Source: Pseudomonas orientalis
GTDB lineage: Bacteria > Pseudomonadota > Gammaproteobacteria > Pseudomonadales > Pseudomonadaceae
Length of the DNA: 64,000 nt
Reading direction: 5' to 3'
NCBI RefSeq assembly: GCF_002934065.1
Contig: NZ_CP018049.1
Location: 3,098,501 to 3,162,500 of the forward strand
The notes beneath the pieces were generated by a model. The model made no database searches. It worked only from the letters and a program-made list of their open reading frames with translations, and had not been told where the DNA came from. A program made the translations under genes and the position numbers. How positions within the stretch are numbered: position 1 is the stretch's first letter; the number at the start of each line of letters is the position of its first letter. Positions 34,088-41,840 of the stretch are shown one piece after another.

Positions 34088-34122
34088 GTGCCACGCAGTC
34101 GTGATTAGAGAAAACGTGGCGC
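34088..34122. repeat. Dispersed palindrome, copy 4
   Basis: GTGCCACG and CGTGGCGC arms with a 19-base centre ending GAAAA, followed by GGGAATCCCAC. It lies between the convergent YejK-like and acidic genes. Confidence 0.72.
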
Positions 34123-34179
34123 GGGAATCCCACAGTTAAAGCTTAACGAAATCAGGAAAGACACGGGTGGCCAAGTAGC

Positions 34180-34500
34180 CTATAGGCCTTTGTGAAGCTT
34201 GGCTTTCATGTAAGCGGTTCCGCCGGAGCGCTGCATCTCTTCCCAGCTACTGAAGTCCGTATTCTCAGAAATAAATTTGTCCCATTCGTCGTCAGGAATG
34301 GCGGCAAAGTCTTCGAGGCTATCAATTATGAATCCGGATGCAGCAAACAAGGCGTCTAAATCAGAAAATTTGCTATGGGATGAGACAAATTCCGGATTAA
34401 GCGTATCTGTGAGTTTCACCTGATGCGTTCCCTCCATTTCCTTTGCGTTTTTTAGAAGTTGATCGAGGCCTTTGCGATTAATCGTGATCTTCATCGACAT
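34180..34500 (-). CDS. Small acidic hypothetical protein (cargo)
   Basis: This 106-residue protein begins MSMKITINRKGLDQLLKNAK and has acidic FAAIPDDEWDKFISENTDFS, ending basic (AYMKAKLHKGL). GGAG precedes the start. It runs against the early operon, ahead of the GNAT gene. Small acidic proteins like this can be inhibitors or immunity proteins, but no family is recognised. Confidence 0.65.
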   Translation of the reverse strand: MSMKITINRKGLDQLLKNAKEMEGTHQVKLTDTLNPEFVSSHSKFSDLDALFAASGFIIDSLEDFAAIPDDEWDKFISENTDFSSWEEMQRSGGTAYMKAKLHKGL

Positions 34501-34523
34501 TTCGTTTTGCTCCTTGATCCGGC

Positions 34524-34574
34524 TCCATGCCGGTCACCCGTAATACCCCAACCCAAACCAAATTGCCACCACCG
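34524..34574. repeat. Linker repeat B (two overlapping repeat units)
   Basis: Positions 34524-34552 match 35182-35210 at 27 of 29 bases, and 34544-34574 match 33001-33031 at 28 of 31. B therefore joins the two linker families. Confidence 0.7.
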
Positions 34575-34591
34575 ATACTCCACGGTGGTGA

Positions 34592-35152
34592 TTAATTAAG
34601 AAACCGTGATGCAGCGGCGTCTGAGGCAAGCAGGCCGTACTGGTGAAGACTTAGAAACTTGCCATCCTTAACCTCAACATCACGAAGCGTTCCTTCGAGG
34701 TGAAATCCAAACTTTGTCAGAAGCGCGCAGCTGGGCTTGTTATCAGGCTCCACGTCTGCGTGGATCCGATGTAGCCCCATATCCCGAAAGCCGTACCGGA
34801 TAACTGCTGGTAGAGCTTCAGTTAAGAGACCTTTCCGCCAGTGCTCGGGCATCAGCCAATAGCCGATTTCAGCCTTGCGGTGCTTATGGCACCAATCATT
34901 CAGCCCGCATGCTCCAATCATTGAATCATCTGTGTTGAGGGCTATAGCCCACCATCTTCCTGTCTCCTGGCTGACTATTTGCTCAAACCATCTCATCTGC
35001 TCATCAGTAGCAGCCAAACTTTTATAGGAAACACCATACTGAGCCACCACTCGCGGATCCGACAGACCCGCGTAGACAGAGCCAACATCCTCAGGACGAA
35101 CTTTTCTAAGTATGATTTTTTTAAGAGAAAACTCTGGAAATTCTGCAGGCAA
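34592..35152 (-). CDS. GNAT N-acetyltransferase, RimJ/RimL-like (cargo)
   Basis: This 186-residue protein resembles ribosomal-protein-type GNATs: IILRKVRPEDVGSVYAGLSD, WWAIALNTDDSMIGACGLN, EIGYWLMPEHWRKGLLTEAL (acetyl-CoA binding region) and MGLHRIHADVEPDNKPSCALLTKFGF. Full-length, with a probable TTG start. It sits between two other minus-strand cargo genes. Substrate unknown. Confidence 0.8.
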   Translation of the reverse strand: MPAEFPEFSLKKIILRKVRPEDVGSVYAGLSDPRVVAQYGVSYKSLAATDEQMRWFEQIVSQETGRWWAIALNTDDSMIGACGLNDWCHKHRKAEIGYWLMPEHWRKGLLTEALPAVIRYGFRDMGLHRIHADVEPDNKPSCALLTKFGFHLEGTLRDVEVKDGKFLSLHQYGLLASDAAASRFLN

Positions 35153-35181
35153 TTTTTAGACTCACTTTTTACTGACGAGGA

Positions 35182-35210
35182 TCCATGCCGGTCACTCGTG
35201 ATACCCCAAC
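35182..35210. repeat. Linker repeat C
   Basis: TCCATGCCGGTCAC..ATACCCCAAC, matching linker B at 27 of 29 bases. It lies between the GNAT and ART-like genes. Confidence 0.7.
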
Positions 35211-35243
35211 ACCGGAAAAATTGACATCTAGCTTCGTGATTTT

Positions 35244-35684
35244 TCAAACCGCTATTGAAAGCTTTTCGATGATCGCAGCATGAGGGAGCGAGTCAAACCC
35301 TGCCAAATTTACTAACACCTCGAACTCGTGATTGTTTACCTGAGCTTCTTGAAACGAATAGGAAATCCCCAGTTCGCTTAGCGCTTTGGCACAGATTACG
35401 TAGACATACCCATCCATACGACCTGAATTGGTTGCAAACTTCTCCGCTGTAAGCCGATCCGTGGTGAAGGAAACGTATGTAGTTTTGTACTGGTCGCTGC
35501 ATATATTGTGACCGTGCATCGCGTTGCGGCTTGAAGCATCAATTGTATTGAGCTCATTCCCTATCATCACCGTTGAATCCCCGGCAAAAAAAACGAGTTG
35601 CTCAGCATCGCCTTTGGCGAGGATTTTTCCGCCGTTCTCCTCATCAGTGCGGCAATCCACTCCTCTGAAAAAAAACATTTCCAT
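35244..35684 (-). CDS. Candidate ADP-ribosyltransferase (cargo)
   Basis: This 146-residue protein starts at 35684 (MEMFFFRGVDC), with GGAGAGG upstream. It shows the R-S-E pattern of arginine-type ARTs: Arg7 in FFFRG, Ser72-x-Thr74 in YVSFTTDRLTAEKFA, and Glu120-x-Glu122 in NNHEFEVLV, at suitable spacings. GYVYVI after the STT region also fits the fold. Length is at the small end for such enzymes. Divergent from the methyltransferase gene, 44 bases away. It could alternatively be a non-catalytic relative; similarity is motif-level only. Confidence 0.6.
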   Translation of the reverse strand: MEMFFFRGVDCRTDEENGGKILAKGDAEQLVFFAGDSTVMIGNELNTIDASSRNAMHGHNICSDQYKTTYVSFTTDRLTAEKFATNSGRMDGYVYVICAKALSELGISYSFQEAQVNNHEFEVLVNLAGFDSLPHAAIIEKLSIAV

Positions 35685-35728
35685 TTTCAACCTCTCCGAT
35701 AAACCGCTATCTGCGGTAAGGATTATCC

Positions 35729-37741
35729 ATGTCCGCACAACAGAAGAAACCCCAATTCATCCATGGCCAGCCGAGCATCGGCCTGCCATTCCAGAAAGAG
35801 CTGGTGGTGGACCTGTTCGCCGGCGGCGGTGGCGCCAGCACTGGCATTGCCCGGGCGTACCGTGAGCCAGACGTCGCGGTAAACCACAACCCGATTGCCC
35901 TGGCGGTGCACCGAGCCAATCACCCGCAGACGGCTCACTACGTTGCCGATGTGTTCGAGGTTGACCCGGTCATGGCAACCGGCGGGCAGCCCGTAGGCAT
36001 CTTGTGGGCATCGCCTGATTGTCGCCACCACAGCAAGGCCAAAGGTGGTGCACCGCGCGACCGTGGAGTGCGGGGGCTGGCCTGGGTTGTTGTTCGCTGG
36101 GCGCATGCCACCCGGCCTCGCCTGATGTTCCTGGAGAACGTCGAAGAGTTTTGCGATTGGGGCCCAATCGACGACAGCGGCCAGCCCATCAAGGCCCAGC
36201 GCGGGCGCACCTTCAAGTCATTCATTTCGGCGCTCAGCACCGGGCTGCCGGATGATCACCCGGATATGCCGGAGATTCTGGAGGCCATCGGCGAATACGT
36301 GCCCAAAGAAGCCTTGGTGCGAGGCCTTGGTTACAAGGTCGAATGGCGGGAGCGTATCGCGGCAAATGCCGGCGCTCCCACCATCCGAAAACGCTTGTAC
36401 TTGGTAGCGCGCAGCGATGGTGTGCCGATTGTTTGGCCGGGGCCGATTCGGCACAAGAAGCCAACAGCGAAACAACAACCCTGGCGCACTGCGGCCGAGT
36501 GCATTGACTGGAGCAACCTGGGCAAAACGATTTTCCGGGACAAGCCAATGGCGCTGAATACCCGCCGGCGGGTTGCCAAGGGGATGTGGCGCCACGTCAT
36601 TACCAGCGATAAGCCATTCATTGTGCCAATGCGCGGGACGTCGGAAGCGCACACCAGTACACACGGCGTGGATGAGTCAGTTTCTACCATCAGCGCCGGC
36701 GGCACACACCACGCTCTGGTGCAACCCGTGGCAGCGCCGTTTCTCACTGAATGTGCCAACGGGTCATCGCAGCGCAACTTCGATGTTCAGGAAGCACTGA
36801 GAACTCAAGTTGCCCAGGTAAAAGGTGGCCACTTCGCAATGGCGGCGTGTCACTTGACCCACCTCACACACCATGGTGAACGCAGCGGTTACTCGCCAGA
36901 TGAGTCGGCCCGCACGGTCACCGGCGCCAATCGCGGCGAACAGGCCATTATTTGCGGGCATATGACGGCATTCGGGCAGAACGCTGTGGGAGGCTCTCCC
37001 TATGATCCTGCTCAGACTGTGCTGGCCGGTGCGGCGCGACACGGGATCGTCGCAGCAAATATGGTCACTTTGCGAAAGGGCTCAGTTGGTGCTGACGTCG
37101 ACGGCCCCTTGGGCGTGGTCGCCACCAGTACCGGGCATCATGCCGTCACAGCGGCATTCTTTGAACAGGCGAATGGTGGGTTCTACAAAGGCGACGGGCG
37201 ATCGGCATACCAACCGACATCCACCATCTGCCAGTCAGGTGCCAACCAGCGTCTTGCCACCGCTTACCTGGTGAAGTACTACGGGTGCGATAAGGGCGGC
37301 GTTTCGCTGACAGAGCCGATGCACACGCTGCCGACAAAAGACCGCGTTGCCTTGGTCGAGGTGGTGCAGGTGCCGGATACGTTGACGTCAGAACAAATGG
37401 AAGGCGCCCGCCGCTGCGCCGCCTTCATGCATGAGCATCTGCCTGAGCATTTCAGGGAGCCCGCCGAGATGATCATGCTCGGCGGTTATGTTCTGGTGGA
37501 TATCACATTGCGCATGCTGCAGCCGCCTGAACTCAAAGCAGCCCAGGGCTTCGACAAGGACTACATCATTGATCGTGGCCTGTTCGTTGATCCGGTCACC
37601 GGTACCGAGCAGTGGCTGCCGATCAACAAGACGAATCAGGTTAGACTCATCGGCAACAGCGTGTGCCCAGATGAAGCTGAGGCGCTAGTCAGGGCAAACG
37701 CTGCCGATATCATTGAGCTTTACCAACGATTGGCGGCCTAA
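35729..37741 (+). CDS. DNA (cytosine-5) methyltransferase
   Basis: This 670-residue C5 methyltransferase has motif I VVDLFAGGGG (26-35), catalytic Cys98 in WASPDC, motif VI FLENVEEF (134-141), motif VIII near PTIRKRLYLVA, and C-terminal NQVRLIGNSV (motif X). The region about 330-560, where target recognition occurs, is long and built of repeated units such as GYSPDESARTVTGANRGEQA and SPYDPAQTVLAGAARHGIVA. It may protect phage DNA from host restriction. RBS TAAGGA at 8 bases. Confidence 0.9.
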   Translation: MSAQQKKPQFIHGQPSIGLPFQKELVVDLFAGGGGASTGIARAYREPDVAVNHNPIALAVHRANHPQTAHYVADVFEVDPVMATGGQPVGILWASPDCRHHSKAKGGAPRDRGVRGLAWVVVRWAHATRPRLMFLENVEEFCDWGPIDDSGQPIKAQRGRTFKSFISALSTGLPDDHPDMPEILEAIGEYVPKEALVRGLGYKVEWRERIAANAGAPTIRKRLYLVARSDGVPIVWPGPIRHKKPTAKQQPWRTAAECIDWSNLGKTIFRDKPMALNTRRRVAKGMWRHVITSDKPFIVPMRGTSEAHTSTHGVDESVSTISAGGTHHALVQPVAAPFLTECANGSSQRNFDVQEALRTQVAQVKGGHFAMAACHLTHLTHHGERSGYSPDESARTVTGANRGEQAIICGHMTAFGQNAVGGSPYDPAQTVLAGAARHGIVAANMVTLRKGSVGADVDGPLGVVATSTGHHAVTAAFFEQANGGFYKGDGRSAYQPTSTICQSGANQRLATAYLVKYYGCDKGGVSLTEPMHTLPTKDRVALVEVVQVPDTLTSEQMEGARRCAAFMHEHLPEHFREPAEMIMLGGYVLVDITLRMLQPPELKAAQGFDKDYIIDRGLFVDPVTGTEQWLPINKTNQVRLIGNSVCPDEAEALVRANAADIIELYQRLAA

Positions 37742-37926
37742 ATTCTCGTCATAGCCAGATCATTCATCAACCTTTGACGTAAAACCTTTACATCGCGAAT
37801 CGCTTCAGCGGTGCAATCCCCCGGGTCAACGCCTTTCTTTGCAAGCCTTTCAGCCCGAATTGCCTTGCCGAGAGTCAGCACCTCTGCCGTGAGAATGAGC
37901 TCAAGCATCTCCATTTGATCGGGCAT
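37738..37926 (-). CDS. Small hypothetical protein
   Basis: This 62-residue helical protein (MPDQMEMLELILTAEVLTLG) is convergent with the methyltransferase gene, overlapping its stop by 4 bases. GAGGA lies before ATG. It has amphipathic helices and a basic end; no function is recognised. Confidence 0.6.
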   Translation of the reverse strand: MPDQMEMLELILTAEVLTLGKAIRAERLAKKGVDPGDCTAEAIRDVKVLRQRLMNDLAMTRI

Positions 37927-37981
37927 AAAAAATCCTCAAACGATTACTGGAGCGGTCAAGCATAGACCGCAAGGACCCCCC

Positions 37982-38413
37982 GTGCCTACAGACAACAAAC
38001 TCACCCTGAAGCAACTACGCACCGAACAGGTGAACCAGGTGATCCGGATCATCGGTGACCACGGCCGCCGGTTCTTTTTCAACCATGTCGCCAATCGTTA
38101 CGCCCGAATGGAAGTGGATCACCGCGGCAAGGTCTGGTTCATCGACGACTACAGCGCGCGGCGGATCTTCACGCACAAAACAACCTGGGGTGGCCGGTGG
38201 CGAGGCTTCAGCCATGGAGGCACGCTTCGGTCGCTGGTCGAAGGGTTCAGGGATTACATCCGCACCGGCGAGCCGATGCACCCTGGCTGCCTCGGCCCCG
38301 AGAGGTTCGACGACAGCAACATCTGGGGTTACGACGCGGAAGGTATGAGGGCAGTACGCGAACAGGCTGGCACCCTCCCCGTGTTTCGCCAGGCAGGTGC
38401 AGATACTGTTTGA
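37982..38413 (+). CDS. Hypothetical phage protein
   Basis: This 143-residue protein (GTG start; MPTDNKLTLKQLRTEQVNQV) contains FFFNHVANRYARMEVDHRGK and FSHGGTLRSLVEGFRDYI. The family is familiar from Pseudomonas phages but has no assigned function. It is soluble and basic. It stands between two minus-strand genes, so it may have its own promoter. Confidence 0.7.
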   Translation: MPTDNKLTLKQLRTEQVNQVIRIIGDHGRRFFFNHVANRYARMEVDHRGKVWFIDDYSARRIFTHKTTWGGRWRGFSHGGTLRSLVEGFRDYIRTGEPMHPGCLGPERFDDSNIWGYDAEGMRAVREQAGTLPVFRQAGADTV

Positions 38414-38475
38414 ATCAAGCCTTTGGAGGAAAAGGCTGCCGGGTCCGACAGCCTCCCTTGGCGCACTTGTGGCAG

Positions 38476-39330
38476 TTACTTACAGCCAATTCGCGCCGGC
38501 AATTGCCCTTGCTTCGACTTCAAGGCTGTCTGCACCGCCTGAGGCAAATTGCTCCAGAAAGTCAGCCCAGACCGTTCCTCAATCTGGTTCACAGTCACCT
38601 GGTAGTCGCAGAAGTTGGCGCCTTTAGCCGTCTCCTGATTCATCACGAATGAAGCATAGATGCCGTTCTCAGGTGAGCTGCCGACGAAGATGATTTTCCA
38701 GTACCCACTAGGGATTGTGTGGACCTTGTTCGTGCCTGGCAGTGTGCCGACAAAATGCTCATAGAGCGGCCCGGTGGCGACGAACACCTGGTCAACACCC
38801 GCCTCCTTGCTGAGGTTGCGCTCTTGGTCCTCAAGGCGCGCCCAAGGCCCCTGATTCAAATCAGCCTTTTGCGGGGTAATGTTCGACAGGTAGTTGAGGG
38901 TTTGCCAGTCCGGCACGCCGGCCATCGATGCCAGGTTTGCCTGGTGGCCACGGTCGACTTTGAGCGCGACGTTTGCGCCGTTGTAGTCCACCGGGTCCAG
39001 CGTTTCACCAGCGGGAATATCCGGGTCCGTCTTCCAGCTGCGCGGGCGGCCGCTTGCCGGTGTTTCCTTGGTGATCTTGTACGACACCCAATTCGCAAAC
39101 TTCGTCGAACCGTTGTTGTTAAGCGTGTACGCCTGGCGGTTCAACGTCAAAGGACTTCCACCAGTAGGGCATCCCACCAAACAGTTATCGAATTGAACTG
39201 CTTGAACAGCCTGAACGCGCGGTGCGCTTTCAATCTGTGCCCCGCCCTCTCGGGTTCGGTCAGTCGTGGTACAGGCCGCAACGAGCGGGATCAACAGAAA
39301 CGCGAAATTTCTCTTAATACTTCCTTGCAT
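38476..39330 (-). CDS. DRGH-type endonuclease lipoprotein
   Basis: This 284-residue protein has a lipoprotein signal ending LVAAC (Cys20) and a DNA/RNA non-specific endonuclease domain. The active-site DRGH is at 126-129 (His129 as general base), with N159 and E167 nearby in LNQGPWARLED, as in Serratia nuclease/EndoG. It should be anchored in the periplasm. Orientation against the early operon and isolation suggest expression in the lysogen. A nuclease at the envelope could block incoming DNA; that role is inferred. Confidence 0.85.
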   Translation of the reverse strand: MQGSIKRNFAFLLIPLVAACTTTDRTREGGAQIESAPRVQAVQAVQFDNCLVGCPTGGSPLTLNRQAYTLNNNGSTKFANWVSYKITKETPASGRPRSWKTDPDIPAGETLDPVDYNGANVALKVDRGHQANLASMAGVPDWQTLNYLSNITPQKADLNQGPWARLEDQERNLSKEAGVDQVFVATGPLYEHFVGTLPGTNKVHTIPSGYWKIIFVGSSPENGIYASFVMNQETAKGANFCDYQVTVNQIEERSGLTFWSNLPQAVQTALKSKQGQLPARIGCK

Positions 39331-39769
39331 GGTGTAGCTCCTTTGGGTGAAACGATTACATCGGGAAATGGAAAATCAGCCCATGCGGTTCCTCCGCAAG
39401 CTGACGGAAACATTCAAACATATGAACGTTTCATTTTGGCGCTTGTGAATACCCTTGACCGGGTAACAGGGGCCGCTTGAAGCAAATCAGAAGAGATGAT
39501 CGGCAGACCAAGGCCTTGAATTAGTAGCCCAGAGGAAGGGAGTTTTTAACTCGCGGCTAAATGCGACAGCCTACCGATCAATGCTCACAGCAGGAGAGCC
39601 CGCTCCAACAGAATAATAGAGCGTCTGCCGCGCAACACCCCAACAACGAATACCTGAAACGCATGCGCGGCATCTCATTTGTAGCACATTCCACGGCCTT
39701 TTCCAGGGTCAAGGTCAAACAATCCCCTCCCCCTTCAAAGTCAGCCGCTATAGCGGCAAGGACGAAGTC
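39331..39769. other. Region without a supported gene
   Basis: Open frames on both strands here look like shadows with poor codon use. The segment includes the upstream region of the nuclease gene and perhaps a promoter for the next plus-strand genes. Nothing else is recognised. Confidence 0.4.
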
Positions 39770-40081
39770 ATGCCTGATGAAAACCAACCTCCTGAGTTCG
39801 AACTGAACGGTTCCCAACCGGCACGCCCTGACCTGCGCTGCTACAGCGTCGGCGATCAAGACTGGGTAGCGGCAACCGGCGAAGACGAAGCACGGCGTGT
39901 GCTGGCTGAGATGAACGGCGATGACCCTGCCGACTACGCAGACTGGGACGTCGAGTTGACCAGCGAAACCATGCTTGATCGGCAGTGGACGGATGAAGAT
40001 CCGCCGCACGCTGAATGTGGGTGCCTTCGCGATTGGCTGGCGGAGGCAACTGAGCCCACCTACCTGATGGGTACGGAGTGA
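39770..40081 (+). CDS. Hypothetical acidic phage protein
   Basis: This 103-residue protein begins MPDENQPPEFELNGSQPARP and is strongly acidic (GEDEARRVLAEMNGDDPADY). It has a CGC motif near the end. It precedes the HNH gene by 3 bases, so it is likely co-transcribed. Function unknown. Confidence 0.68.
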   Translation: MPDENQPPEFELNGSQPARPDLRCYSVGDQDWVAATGEDEARRVLAEMNGDDPADYADWDVELTSETMLDRQWTDEDPPHAECGCLRDWLAEATEPTYLMGTE

Positions 40082-40084
40082 TAA

Positions 40085-40483
40085 ATGCGCCTAAAGAAAG
40101 CTGAGCGCGAGCAAGTGCGCCTGAAGTACGGCGGGCACTGCGCCTATTGCGGGGTGCTGCTGGGTGACCGGTGGCACGCCGACCATCTCGCCCCGGTGGT
40201 GCGTGAGCTGCTTTCCAAGCAGACCGCCGCTGGCACCTGGAAGCTGGTATCGGGCAAGCCGCTCCGGCCCGAGCATGACGTGCTGGAGAATATCATGCCG
40301 GCCTGTGCGCCCTGCAACATCAGCAAGGGTGGCCAGTCGCTGGAAGGTTGGCGCAGCTGGATCGCAAGGCATGTCGAGTCGCTGAACAACTACACCCCAA
40401 TTTACCGCTTGGCCAAGGCATATGGCCTGGTGACAGAGACCGGAGCCCCGGTGGTGTTCTACTTCGAAAAGGTGAATTCATGA
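40085..40483 (+). CDS. HNH endonuclease
   Basis: This 132-residue protein has a clear HNH core: CAYCGVLLGDRWHADHLAPV with a zinc CxxC pair, and ENIMPACAPCNISKG with the second pair. The basic N-terminus (MRLKKAEREQVRLKY) fits DNA binding. Phage HNH proteins of this type often help packaging or act as mobile nicking enzymes. It overlaps the next gene by 4 bases. Confidence 0.85.
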   Translation: MRLKKAEREQVRLKYGGHCAYCGVLLGDRWHADHLAPVVRELLSKQTAAGTWKLVSGKPLRPEHDVLENIMPACAPCNISKGGQSLEGWRSWIARHVESLNNYTPIYRLAKAYGLVTETGAPVVFYFEKVNS

Positions 40484-41049
40484 GCATCATTGACGACGTA
40501 ATGACCGACAAGATCACCCTGCACGGCCTGGGCTTTGTGCAGGTCCAGCTGGAAGGCAATCAACGCCTGCACGTCTGGCACCCTGAACTGCCCAGGCGTG
40601 CCTGCTTTGCCCACTCTGCGATCCACGACCACCGCTTCAACTTCACCTCCCGCGTAATCGTCGGTACTCAGTTGAATCACTGCTTCAAGATGGAGCGATG
40701 CGACGACGGGGCCTACATGCTTTATCTGCATGAAGGTTCGCGCACTGCCGGCGGCGGGCGGCCATGGACACCTGATGGCCGGGCCAATCTGGTTATCGAC
40801 GGTGAGTTCAAGGTAGCGGCGGGCAATGACTACAACACCATCGCCTACGACTACCACGCTACGACGCCGGGCGGTGATGGTCGGGTGGCGACGATCATGG
40901 CGAAGCGAGGCGAGTACCCGGCAGGCGCCCACTCGACCTGTACTTTCGGCGTTCAGCCAGACACTGACTTCGATCGCTACCAGTGGTCACCGACCCAGCT
41001 CTGGGAAATCGTCTCCGATGTGATGCTCGGCCAGCGGGTGACGCCATGA
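40480..41049 (+). CDS. Hypothetical cupin-like phage protein
   Basis: This 189-residue protein begins MSIIDDVMTDKITLHGLGFV. A HSAIHDHRFNFTSRVIVGTQ block with two histidines and later HSTCTFGV suggest a cupin-like metal site, but this is weak. It is coupled to the HNH gene by ATGA and to an 18-residue frame at its end. Confidence 0.6.
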   Translation: MSIIDDVMTDKITLHGLGFVQVQLEGNQRLHVWHPELPRRACFAHSAIHDHRFNFTSRVIVGTQLNHCFKMERCDDGAYMLYLHEGSRTAGGGRPWTPDGRANLVIDGEFKVAAGNDYNTIAYDYHATTPGGDGRVATIMAKRGEYPAGAHSTCTFGVQPDTDFDRYQWSPTQLWEIVSDVMLGQRVTP

Positions 41050-41102
41050 TCGCCACCCTCTGTTTCGCCTACGTCTTCATCTACAAGGGGGCAAGGCCAT
41101 GA
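41046..41102 (+). CDS. Possible 18-residue bridging peptide
   Basis: A frame (MIATLCFAYVFIYKGARP) overlaps the preceding stop and the following start by ATGA at both ends. The hydrophobic centre is short. It may simply couple translation of its neighbours. Confidence 0.4.
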   Translation: MIATLCFAYVFIYKGARP

Positions 41103-41431
41103 ACGACTGTGAGCTGCTGGATCTTGCAGCGAAAGCGGCGGGCATTGATCTTGAAGAAAACCGGCACTGCCCTTCTGGCGGAATATGGATCGTCGATAAA
41201 AAGTCAGGATTGGACGTCGTCTGGTCCCCGCTGACCAATGACGGCGATGCACTCCGTCTGGCGACAACCCTCCAACTCAGTGTGCTCTGGTTCACCAACC
41301 TGCAGTACGTGATGGTCGAGCTACGCGGCTTCGGCGAGAACATCGGATGGACAGATGAAGCCGGGCGAGGTGGCGCGCTCCGCCGTGCAATCACCGTCGT
41401 AGCAGCGCAAATCGGCAGCACGCTTCCCTAA
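41099..41431 (+). CDS. Phage ABA-sandwich / DUF2591-like protein
   Basis: This 110-residue protein begins MNDCELLDLAAKAAGIDLEE and has WSPLTNDGDALRLATTLQLS and GGALRRAITVVAAQIGSTLP, the usual plan of the phage ABA-sandwich family found in many Proteobacterial phages. No enzymatic role is known. It overlaps the bridging frame by 4 bases. Confidence 0.78.
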   Translation: MNDCELLDLAAKAAGIDLEENRHCPSGGIWIVDKKSGLDVVWSPLTNDGDALRLATTLQLSVLWFTNLQYVMVELRGFGENIGWTDEAGRGGALRRAITVVAAQIGSTLP

Positions 41432-41456
41432 CCCCAATCCCCCTACATGCCTGCCG
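41431..41456. repeat. Second linker repeat, copy 1
   Basis: ACCCCAATCCCCCTACATGCCTGCCG, nearly the same as 41791-41815 with one base gap and two or three changes. Confidence 0.6.
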
Positions 41457-41466
41457 GTGCGGTACT

Positions 41467-41658
41467 TCAGGGCAACTGACTATCGACCCAACGCTCAGCC
41501 GCCGCCATCGCCTCATCAATAGCGGACGGGTAGTCGGGCCAAGGTCCCATCAGCTCAGCTGCGACTTCGCCCAGGCCATGAATGGGCGCCGGCTCGATGA
41601 TCTTCGCAGCGACCGGTGCTTTGTCGTTAGGGCGCCGCCAGACGAACTTGAGAAACAT
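41467..41658 (-). CDS. Possible small hypothetical protein (cargo)
   Basis: A 63-residue frame starts at 41658 (MFLKFVWRRPNDKAPVAAKI). It ends in an ordered helical segment (SAIDEAMAAAERWVDSQLP) and runs against the early operon. Its ribosome site is weak. It is bracketed by the second pair of linker repeats, which supports an inserted gene. Confidence 0.45.
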   Translation of the reverse strand: MFLKFVWRRPNDKAPVAAKIIEPAPIHGLGEVAAELMGPWPDYPSAIDEAMAAAERWVDSQLP

Positions 41659-41790
41659 CGTTTGGCCGCGGTACGCGTGCGCAATTGGCGCATCTAGTTG
41701 ATGGGGCACGCGCCCTCCTGGCGACTGGGTGGGATGAATATCCGTTTTACACCCATCCAAAAGACACAGATATCCGGGCAAAACGCCATT

Positions 41791-41815
41791 ACTCCAACCC
41801 CCTATATGCCTGCCG
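41791..41815. repeat. Second linker repeat, copy 2
   Basis: ACTCCAACCCCCTATATGCCTGCCG, the downstream partner of the copy at 41431. The spacing between copies is about 335 bases. Confidence 0.6.
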
Positions 41816-41840
41816 ATTCCGGCGGGCGAGGTATTCCTGC

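Noticed and set aside
36590..36602. TGTGGCGCCACG as another copy of the dispersed palindrome
   Set aside because: The arms are joined directly with no 18-19 base centre and lie in a conserved methyltransferase codon run.
38719..39480. 253-codon plus-strand frame over the nuclease gene
   Set aside because: Antisense to a gene with a clear lipobox and nuclease site.
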